Part shown: piece by piece, positions 33,840 through 46,132 of the stretch
How the letters are laid out: every line of letters starts with the position of its first letter
Position numbering within the stretch: the first letter of the stretch is position 1
NCBI GenBank assembly: GCA_024196135.1
Contig: JAMQCK010000028.1
Coordinates: 62,001-126,000, forward strand
Direction: 5' to 3'
Length of the DNA stretch: 64,000 nt
Source: Pleurotus ostreatus/Saccharomyces cerevisiae fusant
Taxonomy: Eukaryota; Opisthokonta
Notes under the pieces: generated by a model
Database searches by the model: none
The model's input: only the letters and a program-made list of their open reading frames with translations
Told to the model about the DNA's origin: nothing
Program-made: the position numbers and the translations under genes

Positions 33840-34447
33840 ATATACTTGAGCCTCAGCGGCGGGTAAACGGTGACGTCGATGTTGGTGAAGGCGCGCGAGA
33901 AAGGGGACTGCCCGCTTTCGTGCACATAGACCGCAGGATCTCGTCCTTCAGGTTTATACGACTTGAGAACGTGCCTTGCCCTTCAACCCGAGCACACCGA
34001 AGATGGGATTCAGGAGCATTTTCCCGCATACGAGTGAGAATATCGCGTTCAGGGAAGATCCTTTAAATTCCACTCCTCGTGCGCGATCTTTAGCTGAGCG
34101 AGCGCAGATTCCAAAGCCAAGAAATACCGGCCCGACAATTTTGCTCGCTCGACGAACTCGGCTATGTCGCGGGGAAGGCCTGCGGAGGGTCGCCATTGGA
34201 CGTGCTTGGCATGTACGTCTCCTCGACCTCAACGACGGGTGCCTCGGCGGGTTGTACCACTGCGGTATAGCGTAAAAGAAGAGCATTTCGAGTGACGCGA
34301 AGGTGCAGAGAGGGCCGGGTTGCCGCCGGTGATGATGGTACTTCGGCGAAGGCGCGGAGGATCTAGGTCAGAAACCGGCTGTGCCTGCGGGCTCAAGAGC
34401 GTTTTCCGGACCAGCTCGACACCCTTATGCACCATAAAAGTACACAA
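33840..34447 (-). pseudogene. Probable gene relic with protein-like fragments in shifting frames
   Basis: Minus-strand pieces look like real protein but do not join in one frame: VHKGVELVRKTLLSPQAQP; then FASLEMLFFYAIPQW; then (after a possible 59-nt intron) EFVERAKLSGRYFLALESAL ... IAHEEWNLKDLP followed by a stop; then, one frame over, ERDILTRMRENAPE and RINLKDEILRSMCTKAG. Together they suggest one ancestral protein with at least two frame breaks or missed introns. I do not recognise the family. A live gene with several tiny introns is the alternative. Confidence 0.3.
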
Positions 34448-34662
34448 AGACTCGTGAACTTACGCAGGTGGCTTTCAACGTGTTAGGAGGTTTCAGGAAG
34501 CCGGCAGCATGTATATTCATGCAACCTGACGTACTTCTGCTACCGACGGTAAAAGAAACTAGGCTGCAGACGGTCAGAAAATCACGTGGGGTTGCACGCG
34601 AGAATGGCTTTGGCTCACCGGTTGCGTTCTATCTTGATCACGAGTAGCAGGCGGCCTCCTTC

Positions 34663-35881
34663 TCAGTCCGACTTCTCTCGCCCCTCATCCTCGTGACGGC
34701 GTCGCAGAACGTGAGGAGCCGTGACGCCGACCGACGCGATAGGCGTCGCCAGCGCTAAGTACGCGAGGTCCCTAGCTCTTGGCTCATCTACATAGGCGCC
34801 TGGGCGCAAGGCGATCCAGACCACGAAGGAAATCGTCGTCCAAATCACGTCCCATCCAATCGACGCCTGCGCAGGATGCCAATGAAGCGTCACCCACGCT
34901 GCATTTGCGAAGTCCAGGACGGAGAAGGCAGGGACCTCGGCAAGCATCGTGTAGACGGTGTCCAGCGTCGTGCGCACGCGAAGCAGGAAGCCCGCGAACA
35001 TGCCCAGCGTGTAGAGGCTGTCGATGCTGAGGCAGAAGTGGTTCGCGTCTTTCGCAGTGGTAACCGAGTCGGTCGCCAGTGGGATGATCAAAAGGACGTG
35101 CATTACGAGGAGATTGGGCAGGAATGTCGTCTCGTCAGTGTAAGGCGAGATGGCGACCGTAACGAGGGAGGCTAGCACGGATAGCCAGAGCGTGGGCCGT
35201 GCGTAAAGACGTGCGCCTCGCTTCGGCTCGGTGACGGAGAGAAGCGTGAAGAAGAGGTTGCACGCGACGGATATGGCGACAATCTGGCCCAGAAGCATAT
35301 ACAGCCATATATATCGCAGCTGACGGCGAGGTCCTGCAAGATCTTAGCAGGAATGATCGCAAATTGGATATCTCAGCGACTTACCTTCGGTGGCCATAAG
35401 TATGGTCCACGCCCCCGCAGTGAATATACAGAGCTGCTCCGAAATCCACCACCGCAAGGGATAGCCGAAGCTCACGGCCATCCAGGCCTGCTCAAAGAGT
35501 GATGTTTCGACTAGCCAGTCAGCGACGCGTTGTAGGGGAGGAAGGTCCGAATAGAGGATACCACTTCGTGTGGCATAGTCGTTATAACTCCACTGTTGAA
35601 TGTTGAGCGCTTCGAAGGCATCGCTCAGCGGTACGTACCTTCATAAACTTAATCATATCTGCGTCGACCAGTCAGTAAGATGAACGGAGATTTGCGAGGA
35701 AAGGCTTACAATACCACGTATAGCCAAATGACAACGCAGTCAAGGTGACAAAAGCAGATGCACGCCGGTTCCATGAGGCCTTGAAGCTCCTGATCTGCGC
35801 GACGATCGCTCCGAAGACTAAAAGTATAAGCCCAAAGTATGCAGCCAGGACGGCCAGCGCAATCAGTTGGTTCCCTTTCAT
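34663..35881 (-). CDS. Multi-pass membrane protein conserved in Agaricomycetes
   Basis: Function unknown. Exons 35881-35710, 35658-35639 (20 nt), 35592-35385 and 35333-34663 give 356 aa with about eight hydrophobic segments: LIALAVLAAYFGLILLVFG near the N-terminus, AFVTLTALSFGYTWYYM, WWISEQLCIFTAGAWTIL, WLYMLLGQIVAISVACNLFF, LWLSVLASLVTVAI, FLPNLLVMHVLLIIPLA, VIWTTISFVVWIAL and AYLALATPIASVGV. The pattern F/Y-TWYYM-K-FM-WS-DY and WWISEQLC-F-AGAW recurs, as I recall, in uncharacterised mushroom membrane proteins. A short basic tail (RRRHEDEGREK) closes it. There is no transporter signature. Confidence 0.75.
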
Positions 35882-37810
35882 CGAGACTGGGGAGCGTCAA
35901 GACGACAGCCACGAGCGCGGGAAAAAGAAGCAACCAAAAACTTGCCAAATGCGGTACTCGCGTGAGTGACGGATCGCGTCTGTGACGTGACAAGTTTTGC
36001 TTCTCGGCGCCCACAAGCGTCCACTTGCGCAATGTCCTGCCATTCCCTTCAACCCGCACGCCAAGTAATCACCGAGAGATCTCTCCAGATGCATGCACTC
36101 TGTACTCGGAGATTCTGTTGCATCTCGCATCGCTTCGTGCCTCCCGTCAACGCGTCTTGACCGCCTCTTCTCTCACCTATGCCTACTCGTAGGAGCGTCC
36201 TTGAGGTACGACTCCTTCGACTCATGGCGCAGAAGGCCCTGGAAGCAGCTGAATCTGAATTGAAGATGAGATGGGCACGCACAAGGCTTACATAACCTCC
36301 GACCTCAGCGCTCGCGGGCGCGTCGTGACCTGATGGAAGATCGACCTCTCGCATTCTCCGTGGTCCTCGGGACATACTATCAAGGGAAACTGCCGCCAAT
36401 CTGCCCCAGATCTACCCAGCTGAAGATAGCCGGACACCCTTCGCGGCAGCGCGTGGGAGTAAAGCTCGTCACTGCTTGTTGACTTCCCTGCTCCTTAATA
36501 CGTCTGTACGTCGCTTTTCCTGGCTCTTGGGCCATCTCTGACCGAAGAGCGCTTTTGTCATCCCGCACGCCGTCTTGGGTCTCATTGGCTGAACATCCTC
36601 GCCTATCAAAGTTGCTTATTATGGCTTACGGCGAGCTGGGGCTCCTGAACGGAATATGAAATAGATTCAGGCGTATAAAGGGTGCGTAGGCATTATTTCC
36701 CACAACCACTGTCCCACTACGTCCTCAACGTCTCCCCAGAACATGTCGTCTACCTGCTCTTGGCGTCTGTCCGCTTTCTGAAGTTTTTCCGACGCGGTAA
36801 AGCCTTCGTCCACTCTGTCACGACACCGTCATGGGCCGACGGAGCGCTTGATCGCAGAGCTGTGAGCTTTACTGCAGTCGCGGCACGAGCCGTCTCTCAG
36901 CGTCAAGCCGCTTGTCGGTAGTGACGGTATCGTGACTGAAGGACAGCGGCACCAATCGGTAGGGGAGGACGAGCAGAGCTGCATCAGCTGCAGGGCGACT
37001 CGCAGGTGAGTGGAATGTCTTTCGCGAGAAGCGAATTCTATCGAGCTTACGTCGACGCAGTAGCTGATAACACGCCTCCTGCACCTATCGACTACCTTCA
37101 TCGCCCAATATACGTATATCATCCCCTCGACGATTTAATCCATAAACTCCTCAAACGACGGTTACTCCAACGTCCCTGCTTGCGCGAGCGTTACCCTCTT
37201 GCTCAATGTCGCTCTCCTCAGATGATGGGTCTGACTAGTGTTCTACTGCAAATAAATATCTTCTATTATCTTCCATCGTACTACTTATGCTCTGCACTAT
37301 CACTGACCCATACATTGGGTCGCGATTCCAAGAAGCCATGCCATCTCGTCAGTGGAGGATGAAGGGAGACGGTCGATGATCGTTACCCCGAAAGTCTCGC
37401 AGCCTCACTCAAGGCGACCGCCAGGTAAGTCCACATTACGCTCACGCTCTCAAGCGTTGGCCGCCTTCAGACGGCGCAGAGCTTGATAGCACCCTCGCGC
37501 AGAGAACGAAGGTCTCATGCAATAGTTGGGGTGCACTTAGATGGATCTCAGCGCGGATGGGTTTGGTGCGCGTGGCGCATTATGACAGTGCATTACAAAC
37601 AAACAGACTGGGCGAGGATGGTAGTGTACAAACTTGCTGCCGCGTACGCGGGCATGAGTAGGATAGGATAGGGGACGAATCTGTACAGTACAAGATGCGC
37701 TATGCATCGAGCGAGAAGGTGAAGGCGATGGAGATTGTAATGAAGTGGAGTGAAGGAAGGAATAGATAAAGGAGGGGAACAGGAAAAGAGCGAAAAAGTG
37801 TTGCGCAAAA
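35882..37810. other. 1.9-kb gene-poor region
   Basis: I see no supported gene. Open frames up to about 118 codons (37006-37362 plus) have no family resemblance. There is a TATAAA-like stretch near 36674-36680 (+) without a convincing frame behind it. A non-coding transcript is possible but cannot be shown. Confidence 0.35.
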
Positions 37811-39908
37811 CTAGGCCCGACCCTTGCCCTTCTTCGACGTCGTCGCGGGCTCCTGCGCGTCATCGGTCGACTTCTTGACCTTGGGCATGTTCTTCGTCGC
37901 TCGCGGCTTCTTCTCCTTGGGCATGTCGAGGTCGTCGTCGTCATCAACTGCGACGTCCTCGTGGCCACGCTTTACTGTGGCCTTGCCTGTCGCGTAGCGC
38001 GAACGCAGCTGTCTCGCGGGCTCGGAGGGTTGGGAGCTGGATGAAGCGAGCAGTGCCGAGTTCGAGGGGCCCGCAATGGGGCTGACTGCCTCGGATTCCA
38101 AAGCTGCGGCGAGCTGAGTGGAGCCAGAAGGACCCAGAGGAGTGGCGTCGGCGAAGAAAGATGAGGTCGGGGAAGGTGGCGCCGATTCAGTCAGGGAAGA
38201 GAGGTCGGAGTCATCGTCGTCGTCGGCTGACGACGTCCTCGGAGCGTTATCGTCAGACTCAGAGCCCAAGGAGGTCAGCGTCGAGGTGTCGGACTCATTG
38301 TCAGAGTCCAGGGACGTCAGGTCAGATTCGTCATCGGAGAGGGAGCTAAGATCAGACTCGTCGTCGCCGTCGTGGGCTGGCGCCGCGGAAACAGCTGGGA
38401 GTGGAACGGTGGTGGCCTTGGGCGTGGCAGCGTCATCCGAGTCCTCAGAGGACGCGGTAGGACCAAGCTCGGTCTCGTCCTCGTGCGGCGGCGGACAAGG
38501 GGTCGAGGGTGCGCTGTCACCAACGAAGTCATCATCAACGGTGCGACGAGGCGGAGAACCGTTCCAAAGGGGATTGGACCGGGCGGCTGTGGGGCAGGGG
38601 CGAGTGCCTCGCTCAGATTGAGATGGGGCGTCGGCGAAGTCGTTATTGAAGACACCATCAGTGGTCTTAGCGCGCGGTGCGGGGGCAGGTCCCATGAAAT
38701 CTGGCTGGGGCATAGGCTCAGATTTCAAGCCGTGTTTCCGCAGTTTCCTCCTGGCGAGAGCTACGTAGGCGTCCATGGCTACCTGGACTGCCGGCGTCGG
38801 CTCGTACCACGGTTTGAACGTCGGCCAGAGCACCTTCTCGAAGTACCTGAGGTCCTCCGCAGGAATCGAATTGACCCATCCGTTCTCGGGATGTTCGACC
38901 CGCCACTTGATCTTCCATATGTAATCGAACAGGCCGAACGGTGGTTTGAGGTGGCTCCATCGCGTATAACCTTGGCACCCGGGCTTCAACTCGTGACCAA
39001 TGGTCTTGCCTTTGGGAAACGACGGTGTTTCTGCGTGCTCAAGGTCATCTTCGATCAAGGCGTCCCCGTGGTCATCTTCGCCCGGATCGCAGAGCATCGC
39101 GTCGATCTTTCGCTGAAGCTCTGCGCCCTTCTTCGTCTTGAGATGTTCGTAAGTTCGGTCGGGGTTGGAAGATATTCCGTAGTAGTAAGGGTCCCTGTCC
39201 GGTCGCGGGAAACCGTAAATATCCCATTCGTACTTGTCGTCGGGATACAGCTGCGGGACGAGATGTTACCCCGCGAAACCATACGGAGAATGAGTACGCA
39301 CCTTGTCGACGCTCTTCCCCCAATTTTTCTTAATATACTTGACGTGCCAGTCCAAGTCTTTTGGGCGAAGCGCGATTTCTCCTTGTCCGTACTCTTCCTT
39401 CAGGACAGAAGGTCCGTCGAGCATACCGTGAAAGTCTCGTTGCCCTTGATGCGTATGTCAGTCTGGATAGCAAGTTAGGTGCATGCCATACAGTCATACC
39501 TAAGTCGCAGTTTCCCGAAGTGTCCAAGTTGAGGCTCCTCTCTCCGTTGACCATGATTCCGATGGCCTCGCGAAAACAGAAATACTGCAGGAAATTGAGA
39601 TGCGCTCGTCATGTAGGATATTAGCGACATACCATGACCCAGTGAGTGCGCTGAAGGGAGCGTGGAACGATGTGCATGCATTCCAGCCGATAGAAAGCAG
39701 GCATCATCCCCGTAAATAAGCAGACAGCATAACCTATGAGGGATACGATCTTCTTCCTGAGATAGCGAGGGCGCTCTGCCGGTGTCTCCAGACTGTTTGA
39801 CGGCGTACGGAATTCCAGGTACTGCGGGTCGAAGCCGGGAGAGGGAGTGCGCTCCGGTACTCGACCATTAGGCGTGGGACCGTCGCCGCCATCGGGCGCC
39901 GTCGCCAT
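37811..39908 (-). CDS. HNH-domain protein with long acidic tail (P)
   Basis: Exons 39908-39633, 39584-39500, 39444-39302, 39250-37811 (647 aa). The N-terminal 150 residues carry the basidiomycete HNH-nuclease pattern with its key residues: C63-LFTG67-x9-C77-M-H79-IVPRS, then D113-TSG-N117-x6-D124-F-H126-GMLDG, then IALRP. Both metal-site histidines are present, so activity is possible, unlike its relatives J and Q. A conserved middle follows (YIKKNWGKSVDKLYPDDKYEWDIYGF, KPPFGLFDYIWKIKWRVEHPENGW). The last 300 residues are disordered and acidic, with repeats such as ESDLSSLSDDESDLTSLDSD, and end in a basic KKGKGRA tail. Such proteins are probably nuclear. The DNA target and physiological role are unknown. 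Confidence 0.75.
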
Positions 39909-40344
39909 GCTGGGCTCGAGTCGATGTGGTGGCAGAAGACAAGGTGCAATTTTCCCGCCTGCGCACCTTATATAGCGAAGGGCATATGTCATTTCCCGAG
40001 ACACCCATTGTGCGCCCTGGCCATCCTCGTGGACGTCAACGCTGCCATCACTTTCCATAAGGGGATCGTTAAGCGAGGCGTCACCAAAGGCAGCGTTTGA
40101 AGCAGTCTGCGTTGCGAGTTCCCCTTCGATATACTGTCTAAATTAGAACTATCAAAGCGATGCCATGTAAAGAATGCGAGTAAAGGGCAAACACTGTGCA
40201 ACTCTGGGCGGCCGAGTACCCTATTTGGCTTTGTGTATCGGCTGATCCGCAATTCGGTCCGATGACCCGCAGTCGCACGCGTCTTGCCTTCACTTCCTTC
40301 CAGCTCTCTTTTCTGCCACCTTCTCGCCATCCGCTGCTGCAACG

Positions 40345-41632
40345 ATGCCTCTCGTCGACGTCGACTGCAACGACTGGGAGTGTGAACTCACCGGTGCTAC
40401 TGATGATGTGCGCAGTTGCCGTCCCATCCCACTTGACGCATCCAACGGAGACGAGCGAACGGTACTTATCCCAATTTGAAGTCCGCTGCGCATGCCATTG
40501 ACGCGAAATTTTGATAGATAGCTCGTCAAGAATGGCTGTATGGACTCCCTCGAGGGGGCCTATTCAATTTCTTGAGGACCCGCGCAAACTGCCTCGTGTG
40601 TAAGTTGATCACCTCTAGCTCACGACGTGCACCCCTGATTTGCGCCTTTGAAGTTCGCAAAGACATCTCGGACATGTACTGTCGAGGGGAGTTCATCTTG
40701 GCTCCAACATTCAGGACCTACATCGAGACAAAGATCTTCATCGAGCATGCGGGTGTGAAGAACCGTCGGGAAAGTGATGACTCCCCGCGACGGCCCTTAA
40801 CAGCTGTAAGAAAGTTTTTCGAACTATTTCCTATAACATTACTCATCAGGAATTACAGCTGGCGTCACGCAATGGCCGATATCGCTACGTCTTCATACCA
40901 GTCACTGATGCCGCACGCGCACTGCAGCGCGACCTGAATCTGCCCCTCCAGACGGAGGATGATCTAAACCATGGGAAATTCCCAGATTCCGAGGAGCCGT
41001 ATGATGAGGGCTCCGACAAGTTCGCCGTAGTCGAATGTCACGCCCATCCTTACTCCGTCTCCGTCTTCGCGCATAAGATGCTGAAGATCCACTGCACACC
41101 TCTGACCGGACAGTGGTTTTGCCTTGCCGGCCAAATCATGTATGATTGGGTCCTCTCCAGGATTCAACCTCCGCAATGGTTCATTGATGCCCCAAAGCTC
41201 ATCGATATGGAGCTCGCACCGAGCGAGGGCAGCGGTTACGAACTGCTGTCTGCAGAGGGCGGGAGACCTGAGCCGCTCGCCGTCCTAGGCAACCCCGACC
41301 TCCCCGAAACCGACTACCGCAAAGTCGTCGCTGACTGGACCTACAACAAGGTGGTCTACGGGCATCCGCCGCCCGCGGAGAAGCCCATCCGCTACGACTA
41401 CAAGATGCGGCGCTCGACGCGGCTGCACAAGTGCCCCTACGACCGCGATGGCCCACCGCCGTCGCCCATCCGCAGCGGGCCGCGTGCGCTCCTCACCTGC
41501 CGGCGCAACTTCGAGCTCCAGCCCCCGTCATGGTCGGAGCGGAATGGACGGTTCCCGACGCATACGTTTACGAGCAACGACTGGGCGTACTTCGAGTACG
41601 GAGTCCATCTACCAGGTTCCTCGAAGTCGTAG
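40345..41632 (+). CDS. HNH-nuclease-derived protein Q (metal-site His lost), paralog of J
   Basis: Exons 40345-40461 (117 nt), 40518-40599 (82), 40654-40805 (152), 40859-41632; 374 aa. The HNH layout aligns residue by residue with J: C13-ELTG-x7-C25-R26, IARQEWLYGLPRGGLF, N63, RKD70IS72DMYCRGEFILAP. Both histidines of the site are gone (R26 and S72), so it is probably not a nuclease. The C-terminal extension matches J: KFAVVECHAHPYSVSVFAH, TGQWFCLAGQIMYDWV, PPQWFIDAP, PETDYRKVVADW, GRFPTHTFTSNDWAYFEY. It lies head-to-head with P, 436 bp between starts. Retention of the whole frame and splice pattern argues that it is kept for a non-catalytic job. Confidence 0.75.
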
Positions 41633-42506
41633 CCGCCCGTGATCGACGTTCGGCTTACATTCCGGTGACTCCACCTCGTCTGGTCGCATCCCTGCACCAC
41701 GGGGCCTCACCTATGCCGCTGTCGCGACCAGCCACCGTGTGCTAAGCGACATCGCTCTCGCGCTGCCTGCAGCAGCTGCCATCGAGCGCTCGCCTCTATC
41801 CGGTTCACGCCCCCGGTGACGCCCAACGGCTTCATCGCACCGCGCGTGGGGCAAGGCTACCGATCGCCCGTGGTTTCACCTCAGGCGCGTACGCCAGTAC
41901 CAGCCTCCGCTGGCGCGCGACAGCGAGTGGTACCCGCGGTATTCCCATGAACTTGGATGCAACCGCGCCCTCCCTCTTGTCGTCGTTGCCTCCGGCTGCG
42001 CGGGGCGCGCCAATGTCGCGCTCCTGGACGCGCACAGCCGGTCGCAGAAATTCATGCGCGGCGCCTTGCTATCAGGACGAGCGATGACCTCAGTCGCTCT
42101 CGCCATCACCAGCGCTCCGAAGGCCTGAGGACGACTGACGACGAAGCTTAAGGTCTGCCTTGACCTCACTCTGAGGCTTGCTGCGCTTCTCCGACGCAGT
42201 TTGACTTCGTTAAGAAGCCGGTGGTCCTATATAGACATTAGAAGGATCAACTTGTGATTGGGTTTTTGGGATGTCGAAGCTCTTTGTCCTGTAGAGAATT
42301 GTAGCGCTTGTCTATATCTGTATTCGTGATTGTTGAAACGGCGATGGATCAAAGTGTCAATATCTCCATAATGTAGCCATGGGCCAAAGCTCAACGGCTG
42401 TCGAGTTGAAAACGACTTCGTCGATGTTCGATCTGTGCAAGGCCTGCATAATATCCACGTCGTGAGAGCAACCCTGGATATATTTCTGGTCCACCATGAT
42501 AAGGTA
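41633..42506. other. Tail-to-tail spacer between Q and COG6
   Basis: 874 bp; no gene I can support. Confidence 0.4.
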
Positions 42507-44978
42507 CTACTCCCCCTTCTCCCCTTCCTCCTCCCCAAACCCAAAGATCTGCCACAACAGATGCACCTGCCCGAATGGCCGCTCGCCCCCCAACAACGTC
42601 GACGCCGCCTCGTACTTGTTCTCCGCCCGCCGCACCGCCGCGCACAAGTTCCTGTACGCGTGTGCCATCCGCCGGAGCGCCGCGCGGTGCACCTCGGACG
42701 CGAGCCGCTGCCCGGCGAGCTGTGCGAGGCGCGGGCTCTCGACGACCTCGAGGCCGGAGAGCCAGAGGGCGAAGGTGTGGAGGGCGGTTTGGAGGTCGGA
42801 GGGCCGGGTGGTGGGTAGTCGGGAGAGGGGCTCGTCGGTTGGTGGGTGCTCGCAGGTTTGGACAGCGTCGTAGAGTCCGGCGTCGACCATGATGTCGTGG
42901 TACTGGATGGGTCGTTAGCACTCGTGATGTCCAAAGAATCAAGAAGACTCTTACATGCTCCTCCGTCAGCGCCGCGACATGTTCCCGGATCAGCTCTTGC
43001 AGCGCTTCCCGCTTCTTCGCCGTAAACGCGAATGGATCAAGGACGCCGTCCAAGAACGTCAAGCAATTCAACACAAACACCTCCCGATCCCACTTCGGGC
43101 GCAGCGCCTTCTTGTCCTCGCTCGCCTTGAGGCACATCTCCACCGCGGGATCAAGCATCGCGTCGAGGATGTGCGCCCCCGTCTGGTCCTCGTTTGCATC
43201 TTCGTCGCCGGCGAGGGAGGACTGGTAGACAGCCATGATCTCGCGGAGGATCTGCGCGTGGTCGAGGATGACGAGCGGCGGGGTGAGCGAGGGGTCGTCG
43301 AAGTCGAGGGTGTTCCGCAAGAGCGCACGCCCGAGGTTGTCGACCGTGTCATAGAAGACTTGGTAGGCGATCTCCATGATCCTGCACAAGGTAGTCAGTA
43401 TACTGTGTTGAGAGGCAGCGAGGAGACATACTCTTGCAAGGTTTTTGACAGGAGCGCCTGCTCGCTGATGGTCCGCTGCATCGTGAGCATGTAGAATTGC
43501 AACAGATTCGTGATCTTGTACGAGACGATGCAGCTCTCCTGCGAGCGTATTGTTTGTTGTACGCGAACCTAGAGCAATCCACGCATGTCAGCAACAAATA
43601 AGCTCAACAAGGATCAGACCTCACCTTCAACGGTACGCACAGCTTCGCCACCCCCAGGTCCATCAACTCTCGTATCCACCCCTCCTCTTCACTGCCCTCG
43701 TCGAAGCTCCGCACGCTGCCGACCATTCGCCCGTCGCCGCCCACGCCAAACAGCCCCTCCATGAACTCCCGCTCCGCCGCGATCGCCTGATGCACCCATG
43801 CAAGCATGTCTCCGACATACCGCAGCGGGTCGTGTGCATGCAGCTCAATCGGGCGGGGCAGTCCACCAGGACCTCCGCGCGTCAACGCCGCAAGGAACGC
43901 GTCCATCAAGGTCTGCGATCGCGTCTGCGCGAGCGTAGTGAGGGCGGAGGTGAGGAGCTCGGGGCGGTCGCGCAGTCGGCGGACGGCTTCTGAGAGGTTG
44001 GGCGGGACTTCGATGTGCGTGTCGCGGAGGGCGGTGAACTCGTATGTGCACCAGCGGAGGATCTTGTCGTAGCCTGCCTCTAGTCGGCTGGAAGTTGCGG
44101 ACATGATGTCGAGGCTGAGGAGGTGTTAGACAGTGCATGCGTGTGGGGAGATGGGTCTACGCACCCCGCTTGTGTGGGTCCATCTTCACCGGCCATGAGG
44201 ACGCGGCAATCGTCGCGAATGCGCTGGGTCTTGTCCATGGCGGCGAAGAAACGCGGTCCGACGGGAACATCGCGCGAGGTAAGGGCTTCGGCTTCTTCGT
44301 CTGACAGCGTAAATCGGTCCAGGAAGAGGGTGACGATGGATCGCTTGCTCTCCACCTCATTCCTGCGATCGAGTGAGTACATAGGCTGCGGTCGAGATCG
44401 CCACCACTCACCGCTCATCGCGCAAGTTGCTCGCCCGCTCCAGCAGCGTCCGGCTCGCGTCGTCCGTCAACTTCAGCTGCGCCTCCGCCTCGTCGCACGC
44501 GACACGCATCGCCGCGACGTGCGCCTGCAGACCGTCCAGCTTCTGTTACACGCGCATGAACGATGGGCGAGGGGGACACGACATACGTGCGTACTTGGTC
44601 GACCTCGGCGAACGCCTGCAGGAACGCGCGGCTGCCCTCCGCGAGCTTGCTCTCCATGTCCTTGCGCAGGTGCTTGCGCGCGCGAGCGGCGGACTCGCCT
44701 GGAATGAGCTCCTTGAGGGACGCGTCCTTCGCTTGCGTGGGTCGGGGGACTTCATCCTCGCGGTCTGCTTCAGGCTCCTCCTCGCGCGCAATCTCTTTGC
44801 CTTTGGAGGGTGTGGTATAGAGCTCGGATAGGGTTTGAAGAGCTTCGCGTGTGGATTCGTCATCGAAACGAGTGCTGAGGACCTTGTACAGGCGCAAGGA
44901 TACGGGGTTCTTGGGTGCTGACGATGAAGGGACCCGGGACTCGCTGGATAGCGCTGGGGGACGCGCCATTGTCGCCAT
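42507..44978 (-). CDS. COG6: Conserved oligomeric Golgi complex subunit 6
   Basis: Lobe B subunit of the COG tether for retrograde intra-Golgi vesicles, peripheral on Golgi membranes. Exons: 44978-44595, 44542-44412, 44362-44165, 44114-43625, 43568-43432, 43381-42955, 42902-42507 (720 aa; human 657, yeast 839). The N-terminal half has SLRLYKVLSTRFDDESTREAL and a long coiled coil (LDGLQAHVAAMRVACDEAEA, then SRTLLERASNLRDER). The family core follows: FLDRFTLSDEEAEALTSRDV, KTQRIRDDCRVLMAGE, EAGYDKILRWCTYEF and HDPLRYVGDMLAWVHQA, the most diagnostic stretch. The C-terminal half is alpha-helical (SYKITNLLQFYMLTMQRTI). Start chosen at MATMARPP; upstream in-frame codons look like leader. An intact housekeeping gene. 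Confidence 0.92.
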
Positions 44979-46132
44979 GCTGAGGGGAATGAGATACGGA
45001 AGTCCTTGTCTGGCACATATACGCACCTTGTTGGCCTTCGGCGCTTGACGCGTGCTCAGCGAAGGTGAGAACGAAAGGAGAACAATAGCGGCCAAATTGA
45101 CCATGTTTGGGTTATCGGAGGTGGCGGCCCGCCGGATGCCTTGCTTCAGGCCTTCATCTCGATAGACCCGCACGAAGCTCAAGGGTCTTCAGCATCCTTC
45201 GACCACAGTAATCCCACGTAATCTGGTAATCTGCAGTACCCTCTGATATGCTCACGAATGTCTACAACGTTTAATCCATGCGTTCTGCTAAGAGATCTGT
45301 CCGATTTTTGCACCTTCACGCATCGTCTAGTCGTTCCCCGCCAGGATGCTCGATTGCAACTCGAGAAAGGATGGTTACTGCTCGCGACTCAGTCGCGCAT
45401 CTGCCTGATCTACAGTGTCTTTTCCCAGACCCTAGTGCAAATCCACATCCCATCGTTTGGACTGACTTGGTAGTTCTCTCGTGTCTCGGCTCTCGAGCTT
45501 GCAGCCTCACGCTCCCTGCCCTATTCTTGCACAAAGCCATGAAGGTGCGGGACAGCTGTGGATGCTGCTGAACGATAGCTGAGTTTCAGCCCTCCGATAG
45601 CACGACGGCGCGCAACCGCAAGGTACGATACAGGCTGAATCCAGGCTGGATAGTCCGACGAGGGATGGAGACAGTGCTGTCCAGTTCGGAGGTCCGTCTG
45701 CGGTCATCGCTACGGCTTTTGACGCGCATCTTGAAGCAAGATGATCCTGGAATGACCTGTTGGCACTTCTGTTGAATGAGCTCTGCAGCTCTTCGGACGT
45801 GACCATCTAGAGGTCTCGAGCTCTGCTCCATGTTCTGCGCGTATCGCTGACTTTCAATTGTAGTCTTCCTCCTGTCCGTTCAGCTCGCCTGCCCATCGCT
45901 ATCTGGAGACCCCATCGGCGCATCCACTTCATTGTCGCTCGCATACCGAGCGGTCCGAGCCTCATCCCTCCTTCACGTATGTCTGCCCATATCCATCACT
46001 TCCACCCATATGCTCAGGGCACTCCAGATATCGAGCTGTTTATCAGGGCGTCAACAACAGCAGTATAAAAGCGGTCGATAGGTCGTCTTCAAGCAGCGAC
46101 CACCTCACCAACCGGTCTCCGACATCTCCATC
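44979..46132. other. 1.15-kb promoter region between COG6 and the first small secreted peptide
   Basis: Divergent. No gene supported. Holds the TATA box listed separately. Confidence 0.4.
46064..46070 (+). promoter_or_regulatory. TATA box of secreted peptide gene 1
   Basis: TATAAAA, 63 bp before the start codon. A good match and suitable spacing for a highly expressed small gene. Confidence 0.6.

Noticed and set aside
38118..39478. Plus-strand frames up to 368 codons
   Set aside because: Antisense to the long last exon of the HNH-domain gene P; low-complexity mirror of acidic codons.
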